From contig NZ_SMUS01000017.1 in assembly GCF_004353185.1 (NCBI RefSeq), positions 18,269 through 82,268 of the forward strand: a stretch of 64,000 nt of DNA, given 5' to 3'. The notes under the pieces are model-generated. The model saw nothing but the letters and a program-made list of their open reading frames with translations. It did not search any database and had not been told where the DNA came from. This stretch comes from Clostridium cuniculi (lineage in GTDB: Bacteria; Bacillota; Clostridia; Clostridiales; Clostridiaceae). Both the position numbers and the translations under genes were made by a program. Positions within the stretch are counted from its first letter, which is position 1; each line of letters opens with the position of its first letter. This document shows, piece by piece, positions 1 to 8,702 of this stretch.

Positions 1-817
1 CCAGCTCTTTGGATATACTACATCAGCATCTTTAAATGCTTCTGCCATAGAATTTGTCTTTGTAAATGACCCACCTGACTCTTTTGCATTTTTCTTTGCT
101 ATTTCTTCTACTTCTTCCATTACTTCGTATCCTTCTGGATGAGCAAGTACAACATCCATTCCGAATCTAGTTAATAATCCTATTACCCCTTGAGGAACTG
201 ATAATGGCTTTCCATATGAAGGAGAGTATGCCCAAGTCATAGCTACTTTTTTACCTTTTAAATTTTCTATTCCACCAAATTCATTTATTAAATGTAAAGC
301 ATCTGCCATTACTTGAGTTGGGTGATCTATATCACATTGTAAGTTAACTAAAGTTGGAGTTTGTTCTAAACATCCTTCTTCATGTCCTTCTCTAACTGCA
401 CTTGACACTTCTCTCATATAAGTATTACCTTTTCCTATATACATGTCATCTCTAATTCCAATTATATCTGCCATAAATGAAATCATGTTTGCAGTTTCTC
501 TTACTGTTTCACCATGGGCAATTTGAGATTTTCCTTCATCTAAGTCTTGAACTTCAAGTCCAAGTAAGTTACAAGCTGATGCAAAACTGAATCTAGTTCT
601 AGTTGAATTATCTCTAAATAATGAAATTCCAAGACCACTATCAAAAATCTTTGGTGAAATATTATTTTTTCTTAATTCTCTCAAAGCTTCTGCAACTGTA
701 AAAACAGCTTTTAATTCGTCTTCAGACTTCTCCCAAGTTAATAAGAAATCATTATTGTACATATCCTCAAATTTTAACCCATCTAACATTTCAACATATT
801 TATCCATTAATCCCATT
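1..817 (-). CDS. ygeW: Knotted carbamoyltransferase YgeW (3' end beyond window)
   Basis: The first 272 codons of an aspartate/ornithine carbamoyltransferase-fold protein; the C-terminus lies off the left edge. The start is the ATG at 817, with GGGAGAG just upstream. The carbamoyl-phosphate motif STRTR is at about residues 71-75 (in LFRDNSTRTRFSF), and a DHPTQVMADALHL segment follows near residue 165, as in the YgeW subfamily. Family knowledge: ygeW sits with ygeX, ygeY, ssnA and hydantoinase genes in anaerobic purine/urate degradation loci, but its exact substrate is not settled. It lies 115 bp downstream of ygeY on the same strand, so both are probably read from the sigma-54 promoter at 2188-2205. 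Confidence 0.88.
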
Positions 818-932
818 TTTATATCTCTCCCTTATCCTCATTATTTTAAAATATTACCTGTTTACAAATAATTTATATATATAATTTACCAAACAATTCC
901 TTAATTCAAATTATATTTCATACTATTTAAAA

Positions 933-2132
933 TTATTTATTTTTACAATAGATAGTTGGCATTGCAGCATATACTGCAGCACATCTTACTAAATCAGCTT
1001 TCCAAGTCTTTTCATTAGGAGCATGTGCTTCTTCTTCCTTTCCAGGTCCAAATCCTATACAAGGTATTCCAAATCTACCCATTATAGAAACTCCATTAGT
1101 TGAGAATGTCCATTTATCAACCTTTGGTTCTCCATACATTCCTCTATAAGCTTCAACCATAGCCTTAGTTGCTGGTGCATCCTCTGGTATTACCCAAGTT
1201 GGGAAATAGCAATCTGTTGGATATACAAGATCTGTATAGCTTGGTCTTTCATACTTATACATTGAAACTTCAGCGTTATATTTCTTTACAAATGGTAAAT
1301 TTCTTACTTCTTCTAAAGCTGATTGATATGTTTCTCCATCAGTTAAACGTCTATCTAATGATATTGCACACATATCTGCAACTGCACAACGTGATGGTGA
1401 ATTAAAGAATATTTCAGAAACAGTAACAGTTCCTTTTCCTAAGAATTCATCATAATGAAGATTATCATTTAATACTCTTACTTCTTGAAGTATATCTGCC
1501 ATTTTATATATTGCATTATCTCCACGTTCAGGTGCAGAACCATGACAAGAAACTCCCTTAACTTCAACTCTTATTTCCATACGTCCACGTTGACCTCTGT
1601 AAATATTTCCATTAGTAGGTTCAGTAATTACTACAAATTCTGGTTTTACTTTATCCTCATTATATATATATTGCCAGCATAAACCATCACAATCTTCTTC
1701 TTGAACAGTTCCTGTTACTAATACAGTATATTTATCACTTAAAAGACCTAAATCTTTCATTATTTTTGCTCCATAAGTTGCTGATACAATTCCTCCAAGT
1801 TGGTCTGATGCACCACGTCCACCTATTTCTTCATCATTTTCATAACCTTTATATGGATCAAAGTTCCAATTGCTTAATTCTCCAAGTCCAACTGTATCAA
1901 TATGAGCATCATATCCAATTAATGTTTCTCCATTTCCCATATATCCTAATATATTACCCATTCCATCAATCTCAACTTTATCAAAGCCTAACATTTCCAT
2001 TTCTTGAGCAATTCTATTTATAACACCTTTTTCTCCACAGCTTTCTCCTGGTATTGCTATTAAGTCCCTCAAGAACTTAGTCATACTACTTTCATATTTT
2101 TCTGCTTGTCCCTTAATTAATTTAAAATCCAT
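933..2132 (-). CDS. ygeY: YgeY family selenium metabolism-linked M20 hydrolase
   Basis: A 399-residue zinc-dependent M20 metallopeptidase-type hydrolase. Metal-ligand regions are visible in order: [10 protein letters not shown] near residue 78, GASDQLGG near 110, QEEDCDG near 145, TEPTNG near 172 and a late [13 protein letters not shown]. The lid/dimerisation domain contains [14 protein letters not shown]. The start ATG at 2132 has GGGAGG 6 bases upstream. Known family role: YgeY is encoded with ygeW and ygeX in purine/urate degradation clusters; the substrate is thought to be a carbamoylated or acylated amino-acid-type intermediate, but this is not shown by the sequence. It is the first gene after the sigma-54 promoter. 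Confidence 0.9.
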   Translation of the reverse strand: MDFKLIKGQAEKYESSMTKFLRDLIAIPGESCGEKGVINRIAQEMEMLGFDKVEIDGMGNILGYMGNGETLIGYDAHIDTVGLGELSNWNFDPYKGYENDEEIGGRGASDQLGGIVSATYGAKIMKDLGLLSDKYTVLVTGTVQEEDCDGLCWQYIYNEDKVKPEFVVITEPTNGNIYRGQRGRMEIRVEVKGVSCHGSAPERGDNAIYKMADILQEVRVLNDNLHYDEFLGKGTVTVSEIFFNSPSRCAVADMCAISLDRRLTDGETYQSALEEVRNLPFVKKYNAEVSMYKYERPSYTDLVYPTDCYFPTWVIPEDAPATKAMVEAYRGMYGEPKVDKWTFSTNGVSIMGRFGIPCIGFGPGKEEEAHAPNEKTWKADLVRCAAVYAAMPTIYCKNK

Positions 2133-2187
2133 AATAACCTCCCATTATTTCAAACAAATTTTTGCTAAATGTTTACACTAATATCTA

Positions 2188-2205
2188 TAGCAATAAACGT
2201 GCCAA
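2188..2205 (-). promoter_or_regulatory. Sigma-54 (-24/-12) promoter of ygeY-ygeW
   Basis: Read on the minus strand the site is TTGGCACGTTTATTGCTA. It matches the RpoN consensus TGGCACG-N4-TTGC exactly, with GG and GC elements separated by 10 bases. Transcription would start about 12 bases downstream, giving a leader of roughly 45 bases before the ygeY ATG at 2132. The adjacent upstream gene encodes a sigma-54 activator, which fits. Confidence 0.9.
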
Positions 2206-2302
2206 AATATTTTTGAATTTAAGTATAAATTTTACTTTTTTTCAGAAAAATTCATTGTAAATAAAGAAAATTTTATAAATTTTCTTATTATTCTAACTTA
2301 AA

Positions 2303-2358
2303 ACTTAGCTCAATTATCAAATTGAGAATAAATTCTCAATTTGATAATTGAGCTAAGT
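2303..2358. repeat. Perfect 27-bp-arm palindrome, likely activator site and/or terminator
   Basis: Arms 2303-2329 and 2332-2358 are exact reverse complements around a 2-base centre. Each arm itself contains a shorter palindrome, TCAATTATCAAATTGA (16 bases) or its reverse complement, so the element offers two adjacent dyads. It is centred about 150 bp upstream of the predicted ygeY transcription start, a normal distance for a sigma-54 enhancer site. It also lies 62 bp after the regulator stop codon and is followed on the minus strand by TTTTAAG, so it may serve as that gene's terminator too. Confidence 0.7.
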
Positions 2359-2420
2359 ATAGTATTATGCCAATTTTCTATATTAAATCAATAAAAAATT
2401 ATCATTTTGATATTTTTTTA

Positions 2421-4181
2421 TTATTGTTCTAATCTTCTATATAAAGTTGCAATTCCAATTCCTAATTTTTTTGCAGCTAATTTTTTACCTTCAGTTGTAT
2501 CTCCATATATTTCAATAGCTTTTTTTATATACTTTCTTTCAATATCCTTTAATGGAATTATCTCTTTTATATCATCATTTCCCTTTTCTTCTAATCCCAT
2601 TTGCTCATGAAAACTTTCTATAAATGAATCTGGTAACATAGTTTCATTAATTATTCCTTTTTCATCGCATAAATTTACCATAAACTCAACTACATTTTCT
2701 AATTCTCTTATATTTCCATACCACTTATATTTTTTAAACATTTCTAAAACATTGTCTTCAATTAAATATACAGATTTATTGAATTCTATATTATATTTAT
2801 CAATTAAGGAATTTAGTAGCAATTCTAAATCACCTTTTCTTTCTCTTAGAGGTGGAATTTCTATAGGTATAACATTTAATCTGTAATATAAATCCTCTCT
2901 AAACTTTCCTCTTCTAACTAATTCCTTTAAATCCTTATTAGTAGCTGCTATTACCCTTATATCTAATGAAATTAACTTATTTGATCCTATTCTTACTATT
3001 GTTTTTTCTTGTAATACTCTTAATAATTTTACTTGTAAATATAATGGCATATCTCCTATTTCATCTAAAAAAATAACTCCTTTATTTGCTAACTCAAACT
3101 TTCCTATTCTTCCATTAGAGTTTGCACCTGAAAAGGCACCTTTATCATAGCCAAAAAGCTCACTTTCTAATAAAGTTTCAGGTATTGCACCACAATTAAT
3201 TGCAATAAATGGCTTATCCTTTCTATTACCTTCACAATGAATAGCTCTTGCAACTAATTCTTTTCCTGTCCCACTTTCCCCCGTGACTAAAACTGTTGAA
3301 TTTGAATTACTAATCTTTCTTATTTTACTTTTTAAAATCATCATTTCTTTAGAATCACCTAAAATTGAAAATATGTTCGTCTTATTTATTCCATAAGTTA
3401 ATGTTATTGCTTCTTCTTTTATCTTTTTTAACTTATTAAAAATTAATACACTATTATAATCTTCTAAGTTTGTAGAACTTGGTATTAATTTCCCTACAAC
3501 CTCATATTTTTTCCCATCTATTTCAACATTATAAATTTGTGATTCTTGAAAATAATCATCTGTTAATTCTACTTTAATACTTTGACCTACTATATTAGTA
3601 TTTAACCCTAGCTCCTTTATTCCCTTTAAATTAATACTACTTATAATATTATTATTTTTTATTACTATTACTCCATCATTTACTGAATTAATTATTTGCT
3701 TTAAAAATACTAAATTTTTTCTTTGTATCATTTCCTCATTTTGTTCAACAATTTTTGCGGCAATTAATTCTGACATATGTCCTATAAAGGCCATTATGCT
3801 TTCAAAATTTTCCATAAGCGCTTGTCTCTGTTTATCACTTGTACATACTAAACCTATAACTCCAAAAGTATCTTCTCCATAATAAATAGGATAACTTATT
3901 TCCATTTTCTCAAAACAATTATCCTTATCTATACACTTTTTGCACAACTTGTTTTTTCCTGGATTTTCTATAACTTGCATTTTCCTTGTTCTTAATGTTT
4001 CTGAATAAACCAAACCATTCTTTTTTATATTAACTCCAACTTTCTCCTCATAAAAACCAGTTCCAATAATTCTATTTAAATTTTCATCAACTATCTCAAC
4101 ATCTATTTTTAGTATGTTAGAAATAGCATTAGCATAAGATTGCAAGTATTCCTTTATATCATATAACCTTACTACTCTCAT
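2421..4181 (-). CDS. Sigma-54-dependent transcriptional activator (YgeV-like)
   Basis: About 586 residues. The N-terminal sensory region has a cysteine cluster (CKKCIDKDNC near residues 80-90) and is followed by a PAS-like segment (VNDGVIVIKNN). The AAA+ domain has Walker A GESGTGKE near residue 302, a GAFSGA loop near 350 where GAFTGA is usual, and Walker B GVIFLDEIGDM. A Fis-type HTH ends the protein (LAAKKLGIGIATLYRRLEQ). I chose the second ATG of an ATG-ATG pair because GGAGG lies 5 bases before it; a start at 4193 is also open. Domain order and length match E. coli YgeV, the regulator found in yge loci. It very likely activates the -24/-12 promoter at 2188-2205. Confidence 0.88.
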   Translation of the reverse strand: MRVVRLYDIKEYLQSYANAISNILKIDVEIVDENLNRIIGTGFYEEKVGVNIKKNGLVYSETLRTRKMQVIENPGKNKLCKKCIDKDNCFEKMEISYPIYYGEDTFGVIGLVCTSDKQRQALMENFESIMAFIGHMSELIAAKIVEQNEEMIQRKNLVFLKQIINSVNDGVIVIKNNNIISSINLKGIKELGLNTNIVGQSIKVELTDDYFQESQIYNVEIDGKKYEVVGKLIPSSTNLEDYNSVLIFNKLKKIKEEAITLTYGINKTNIFSILGDSKEMMILKSKIRKISNSNSTVLVTGESGTGKELVARAIHCEGNRKDKPFIAINCGAIPETLLESELFGYDKGAFSGANSNGRIGKFELANKGVIFLDEIGDMPLYLQVKLLRVLQEKTIVRIGSNKLISLDIRVIAATNKDLKELVRRGKFREDLYYRLNVIPIEIPPLRERKGDLELLLNSLIDKYNIEFNKSVYLIEDNVLEMFKKYKWYGNIRELENVVEFMVNLCDEKGIINETMLPDSFIESFHEQMGLEEKGNDDIKEIIPLKDIERKYIKKAIEIYGDTTEGKKLAAKKLGIGIATLYRRLEQ

Positions 4182-4321
4182 CATAACCTCCATATCTCAT
4201 ATTAAATCTCCCTTTCTTTAATTTTACCTTTTTAAACATAATTTGTAATTATATTTTTAATATATTTTTATTATTTTACTAATACTAAGTGTATTATTTT
4301 ATTTATAAAGGAGTACTACTA

Positions 4322-4501
4322 ATGGATAAAATGAAAAAAATTAATGACTTAACAAATGTTCAAATGGAGTCTTGTACAAAGTTTGCAAAAAAATCTAAAG
4401 AACCTAATGACGGCTACTTTATAGAGAAAGATCCCCATGATAGTTTTAGTTCTGAAGGAACTGTAAGGTATGGAGAAGAACAAGACGCAGATGACTTATA
4501 G
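4322..4501 (+). CDS. Small acidic hypothetical protein (59 aa)
   Basis: Starts MDKMKKINDLTNVQMES and ends GEEQDADDL. An ATG farther upstream at 4289 is in frame, but AAAGGAG at 4308-4314, 7 to 8 bases before 4322, fixes the start. The protein is hydrophilic, has no membrane segment and carries a single cysteine (MESCTKF). It is transcribed divergently from the sigma-54 regulator and is followed by a strong hairpin terminator. I do not recognise the family; the ribosome site and terminator argue that it is real. Confidence 0.65.
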   Translation: MDKMKKINDLTNVQMESCTKFAKKSKEPNDGYFIEKDPHDSFSSEGTVRYGEEQDADDL

Positions 4502-4532
4502 TTAACTATTAAAAACTGTATAAAGTAAAAAT

Positions 4533-4573
4533 AAAGGTATAAGAAAACTATTTAATAATTTTCTTATACCTTT
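4533..4573. terminator. Bidirectional terminator
   Basis: Perfect 15-bp arms (AAAGGTATAAGAAAA at 4533-4547 and its complement at 4559-4573) around an 11-base loop. It lies between two convergent genes; T-rich sequence follows on the plus strand and A-rich sequence flanks it on the other side. Confidence 0.75.
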
Positions 4574-4585
4574 TAATCTTTAATA

Positions 4586-5176
4586 TTAAACTACTACTCT
4601 TAATAATTCTTCATTATAATCTGTTTTCTTTTTATCAGTTTCTAGCACATCTAAATAATTATCAGAATTAGTTACCATTACAGGAGTTACTGTTGAAAAA
4701 CCAGCTTTATTTATTTCATTAATATCAAACTCTAATAATAATTGTCCTTTTTTAATCTTTTCACCTTGTTTTACTTTTGCATTAAAATATTTTCCTTCTA
4801 ATTGAACTGTGTCCATACCAACATCTTTTAACTTAAATTTCTTAGATGCTGTAAATCCTAAGAATATTGGAAAAAAGCTAAATAAGCAATCACCAATAGC
4901 ATTTAAAATTACATAAGTTGAATCAGTATCTACTAATATTAAATCTTTAATAACTATTATTTCATTTTTATTAGTAACCATTATTCCACTTATATTATGC
5001 TTTTTCATAAATTTATAAGCTTTATCTTTTTCCATTATAAATAAGGAAGTTGAAAGTATATCTCCATCTATAGATTCATCACTTACTATAGTAATTGACT
5101 TTAAGTCTGATTTAATAGGATATCCAGTTTTGGTATTTAATGCATGACAATACAATTCACCATTATATATAATTGA
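4586..5176 (-). pseudogene. Chimeric remnant: ApbE C-terminus fused to PTS IIC and IIA pieces
   Basis: The open frame (TTG at 5155, 189 residues) joins parts of unrelated proteins. Residues 1-70 match the C-terminal half of the FMN transferase ApbE (CHALNTKTGYPIKSDLKS, then SIDGDILSTSLFIM). Residues about 75-108 match the end of a PTS EIIC beta-glucoside-type domain (NAIGDCLFSFFPIFLGFTAS). The rest matches the end of an EIIA-Glc-type domain (GMDTVQLEGKYFNAKV, FSTVTPVMVTNSD). The EIIA active-site histidine expected just before GIDTV is Asp here. ApbE-like residues continue upstream of the TTG only to an in-frame TAA near 5176. The likely origin is successive deletions joining neighbouring genes. 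It could be translated, but no catalytic domain is complete. Confidence 0.75.
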
Positions 5177-5208
5177 TATTTATTTTCCTTTGCACCTATA
5201 TAATAAAA

Positions 5209-5247
5209 TAAGAGCTAAAAGTACTATATTTATACTATTAACTCTTA
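5209..5247 (-). terminator. Possible terminator of the haem ABC operon
   Basis: TAAGAG (5209-5214) pairs with CTCTTA (5242-5247), with further imperfect inner pairing (AGTA/TACT). On the minus strand the stem is followed by TTTTATTATAT. It lies 26 bases after the ATPase stop codon. The stem is imperfect. Confidence 0.4.
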
Positions 5248-5272
5248 CTGTTTTTCATTTTTATCCCTTTCT

Positions 5273-6043
5273 TTATAACTTTAATGGTACAAAGAATGTT
5301 TCATTTTCTATTTCACTTATAAACCCACCAATGTTATATACATTATTAAGGAGATTCATGTTTATTACCTCATTTGCATTTCCGCTTGCAATAGCTTTTC
5401 CTGATTTCATTACTACTACATTATGGCTATATTTTATTGCTTGATTAATATCATGTAATACCATAACAACAGTTAATTTACTTTCTTCATTTAACTCTTT
5501 AACAAGTTCTAATATCTCAACTTGATGATAGATATCTAAATATGTTGTAGGTTCATCTAAAAATAAAATTTCACTTTTTTGTGCTAATGCCATTGCTATA
5601 AATGCTCTTTGTCTTTCTCCTCCAGACATGCCCATGACAGCTTTATCTTTTAGATTTTCAAGACCTGTTCTTTTTATAGCCCATTCAATAATTTCATCAT
5701 CACTTTCAGTATTTCCTTGGAAATACTTTTTATGAGGAATTCTGCCATAAGCCACCAATTCTTTAACAGTAATATCGCTAGGAACTGTATTTTGCTGATG
5801 AACTGTGGCGATTTCTCTTGCTAATTCTTTTTGTTTTAAAGATTTTATAGATTTTCCATTAATACTTATATCCCCAGAATTAGGTTTATTTAACCCTGCA
5901 AATAAACTTAATAACGTAGATTTACCACTACCGTTAGGGCCTAATATAGTTGTTATCTTTCCCTTTTCTATTTCCACATTTAGCTTAGTAATAAAGCTTT
6001 TATCTTTATCATAAGAGAAGTATAAATCTTTTGCCTTTATCAT
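5273..6043 (-). CDS. Haem/siderophore ABC transporter ATP-binding protein
   Basis: 256 residues with Walker A GPNGSGKST near residue 35, a Q-loop in TVHQQNTVP, the ABC signature MSGGERQRAF near 139 and Walker B ILFLDEPTTYLD. This is the FecE/FhuC type of iron-complex importer ATPase. Its ATG overlaps the permease stop codon (TAATG), so the two are translationally coupled. As the last gene of the NEAT-domain operon it most likely powers haem import. Confidence 0.9.
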   Translation of the reverse strand: MIKAKDLYFSYDKDKSFITKLNVEIEKGKITTILGPNGSGKSTLLSLFAGLNKPNSGDISINGKSIKSLKQKELAREIATVHQQNTVPSDITVKELVAYGRIPHKKYFQGNTESDDEIIEWAIKRTGLENLKDKAVMGMSGGERQRAFIAMALAQKSEILFLDEPTTYLDIYHQVEILELVKELNEESKLTVVMVLHDINQAIKYSHNVVVMKSGKAIASGNANEVINMNLLNNVYNIGGFISEIENETFFVPLKL

Positions 6044-7035
6044 TATTTCAAGTCACTCCTTCTTAAAAGATATAAGAAAAATGGTGCTCCCAATATAGCA
6101 GTTACTACTCCTACTGGTATTTCATTAGGTCTCATAGCCATTCTTCCAACAGTATCGGCAAACAATACTAAGAATCCTCCTAATATTCCGCTACAAGGAA
6201 TTAAATACTTATGATCTGATCCTATAATAATTCTACAAACATGCGGTACAACTAATCCAACAAAGGATATAATACCAGCAATTGCAGTTGATATACTTGC
6301 TAAAAATACAGCTACAGCAGTAACAATTATCATATATAAGTCAGAGTTAAATCCTAAACTTCTTGCATTTTTACTACCAAGAGCTAATATATTACATACT
6401 TTACTTAATAGTAATGCTGCAATTATTCCTATAACAGAATAAACTAATAGTATATTTACATTGCTCCAATTAACTGTTGCTAAACTTCCCATCATCCATT
6501 TTTGAATATTACTTGATCCAAGCCCTGCACTAACAGTAATCATAGATGAAAACCCACTTAATAATGCATTACATGCTGCACCTGCTAATACAATTCTTAT
6601 TGGTGATAATCCATTTTTATATGCCATAAAATAAATAATTACACAGCATACTAGCCCTCCAAAGAATCCAAATATAGGTCTTAGATTAGTTACGCTCGGT
6701 ATAAATACCATAAAGAAAACTGTAACTACACATGCTCCTGAAGATATACCCGTTATATATGGATCCGCTAGTGGATTCCTTATTACAGATTGTAATAAAA
6801 CCCCTGCTATTGCTAAATTTGCTCCGACTAATACAGCTATTATAACTCTCGGCATTCTTAAATCTTTAATAATTCCTATATTACCCTCTGATTGTCCTGA
6901 AAATAATCCACTTATAAGCTCTTTAAATGTTATATTTACACTACCTAATTTTAATGAAACTAGTATAGTTGCTAATAATACTATTAAGGCTATTACTATA
7001 AATGATACTTTAAACTTTTTATCTGAAACTCTCAT
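6043..7035 (-). CDS. FecCD-family permease, haem/iron uptake
   Basis: 330 residues, strongly hydrophobic, with the family hallmarks LRMPRVIIAVLVGANLAIAG near the N-terminus, NPLADPYITGISSGA and a late GIISFVGLVVPHVCRIIIG. About nine to ten membrane segments are expected. It sits 2 bases after the lipoprotein gene and overlaps the ATPase gene. Substrate by context: haem delivered by the NEAT proteins. Confidence 0.9.
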   Translation of the reverse strand: MRVSDKKFKVSFIVIALIVLLATILVSLKLGSVNITFKELISGLFSGQSEGNIGIIKDLRMPRVIIAVLVGANLAIAGVLLQSVIRNPLADPYITGISSGACVVTVFFMVFIPSVTNLRPIFGFFGGLVCCVIIYFMAYKNGLSPIRIVLAGAACNALLSGFSSMITVSAGLGSSNIQKWMMGSLATVNWSNVNILLVYSVIGIIAALLLSKVCNILALGSKNARSLGFNSDLYMIIVTAVAVFLASISTAIAGIISFVGLVVPHVCRIIIGSDHKYLIPCSGILGGFLVLFADTVGRMAMRPNEIPVGVVTAILGAPFFLYLLRRSDLK

Positions 7036-7037
7036 AA

Positions 7038-7928
7038 TTATTCTCCACTACCATGAACTATGTCACTTAGTATCTCTAATCCTTCAATAACCTTAAGATT
7101 TGCACTCATCCCAAAATACTCACTATCTAAATAAATTACATTTCCCTCTTTTACAGCATTTATATTTTGCCATGCAGAATCACTTGCCATTTCCGCTTCT
7201 AATGCTGACTTTGTTTCTTCTGGTAAAGCATGTACCATAACTAAAATCTTTTCTGGATTAAGCATAGCTAAATCTTCTTTATTATAAGTTGTAAATGCTG
7301 TACTACTATCTTCAATTATATTTTTTCCACCAACAAGTTCAACTAAACTTCCAACATAAGATTTTGACGTTGCTATCATTGTTGATCCTGGTGCAGCAAA
7401 TAAAACTAAAACTTCTGGATTTTCTAAACTCTCAGCTTTTTCTTTAACTTCTAATTCTTTTGCTTCTATTTGTTCTAATAAAGCCTTAGCTTCATCATTT
7501 TTATCAAATTTTTCTCCTAAAGTAGTTATTGCTTCTTTTAATCCATCTAAACTTTCTAAAGAAACAAATTCACTTGGAATATTATTCTCTGTAAATAAAT
7601 TCATATAATCAGATCCTAAAGTATCTACTGATACTACCATTGTTGGATTTAATGATTTAATAATCTCTAAATCCGGGCTCATTGGATTCCCAACTTCAAC
7701 CGCATCTTTAGTGCTTTCTGGTAATTCATAAGATGTACTTGGTACTCCTGAAACCTTAACACCTAATGCATCTAATATTTCTGTTACTGCAACAGATGTA
7801 GCAACTACTACCTCTTCACCACTACCTACTGCAACAGTTTTATCTTCACTACTTTCAGAACTACAACTTACTAATCCTAAAGTCATAATCCCTGCTGCTA
7901 TCATAGATATAATTCTTTTATATTTCAT
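7038..7928 (-). CDS. Haem ABC transporter substrate-binding lipoprotein (IsdE-like)
   Basis: 296 residues. The signal peptide ends in a lipobox (LGLVSC, Cys about 22), followed by a serine/acid-rich linker and a TroA/BtuF-type periplasmic-binding fold (VAVTEILDALGVKVSG, NPMSPDLEIIKSLNPTMVV). Its place between two NEAT-protein genes and a FecCD permease matches IsdE, which accepts haem from wall-anchored NEAT proteins. The haem ligands cannot be assigned with certainty by eye; several Met residues are present (NPMSP, GSTMIA). Confidence 0.85.
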   Translation of the reverse strand: MKYKRIISMIAAGIMTLGLVSCSSESSEDKTVAVGSGEEVVVATSVAVTEILDALGVKVSGVPSTSYELPESTKDAVEVGNPMSPDLEIIKSLNPTMVVSVDTLGSDYMNLFTENNIPSEFVSLESLDGLKEAITTLGEKFDKNDEAKALLEQIEAKELEVKEKAESLENPEVLVLFAAPGSTMIATSKSYVGSLVELVGGKNIIEDSSTAFTTYNKEDLAMLNPEKILVMVHALPEETKSALEAEMASDSAWQNINAVKEGNVIYLDSEYFGMSANLKVIEGLEILSDIVHGSGE

Positions 7929-7966
7929 AATATATAACCTTCCTACAACTTCTTTTCAATAATTTA

Positions 7967-8605
7967 TTACTTCTTTTTTGCTTTTACAATAACTATTGCT
8001 CCAATTGCAACTATAGCAACAACCCCTGCTATAATTAAAGTAATATTATTATTATTTTTTTCATCTTCAGCTACTACTGCTAAAGTTTCTTCTTCTACTG
8101 AAACTTCTTCATCTTCTGCTGGGATTTCTTCAACTTCTTCTATTGCCTCTACTAAAGTTAAAGTTTCCATTTTAGGTATAACCTTAAACTCAACATCTCT
8201 TTCCATAGGACCAACATAAATAAGAGCATCCATGTCTGCATCTACTTTATCAACTTCAACCTTTAATTTAACAATACCTTCTTCACTATTTTCTTCTACT
8301 ATTTCAACAGGTACCTCTTCTCCATTAACCTTCATTCTATAATTCTCCATATAGTCGCTACCTGAAAAACCAATAGTATAAATTATATGTTCTTTTGTAA
8401 CTTCTACACTCATTGATGGTAATAGATAACTTCTTGACATAGCCATTCCAGTTTCTGATTCATGATAAACATCATTTTCAACTTCATATATTCCACTTGT
8501 TATATCACTTTCTGTTGCATATGTATTATTAGTTCCTAAAGTTAAGAATATTCCTAAAGCCATTACAGCTACTAAAATCCCTTTAAATTTATTTAATATC
8601 TTCAT
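7967..8605 (-). CDS. Single-NEAT-domain membrane-anchored haem-binding protein
   Basis: 212 residues: an N-terminal signal peptide (about 1-30), one NEAT domain (about 38-150, starting GIYEVENDVYHESETGMAMS), an acidic Glu-rich stalk, and a C-terminal membrane segment (ITLIIAGVVAIVAIGAIVIV) ending KAKKK, with no LPxTG motif. The strand that carries YxxxY in S. aureus NEAT domains reads VGPMERDVEFKV here, so the usual Tyr ligand is absent and Met is a candidate. GGAG lies upstream of the ATG. It likely relays haem from the wall protein to the lipoprotein. Confidence 0.85.
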   Translation of the reverse strand: MKILNKFKGILVAVMALGIFLTLGTNNTYATESDITSGIYEVENDVYHESETGMAMSRSYLLPSMSVEVTKEHIIYTIGFSGSDYMENYRMKVNGEEVPVEIVEENSEEGIVKLKVEVDKVDADMDALIYVGPMERDVEFKVIPKMETLTLVEAIEEVEEIPAEDEEVSVEEETLAVVAEDEKNNNNITLIIAGVVAIVAIGAIVIVKAKKK

Positions 8606-8641
8606 TTTCTATTCTCCTTAATTCTTAAACCTAAATTAGGA

Positions 8642-8673
8642 GGCAAATAAATAGATTTCCTATTTTATTTACC
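8642..8673 (-). promoter_or_regulatory. Intercistronic hairpin between the two NEAT genes
   Basis: GGTAAATAAAATAG (8673-8660 on the minus strand) pairs with CTATTTATTTGCC (8654-8642), with one bulge and a 5-base loop. No long T-run follows, and the downstream gene begins 37 bases later. It looks more like an mRNA-stability or partial-termination element than a strong terminator. Confidence 0.4.
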
Positions 8674-8702
8674 CCCTCATATGACTTTATTAGTACTTTA
8701 TA

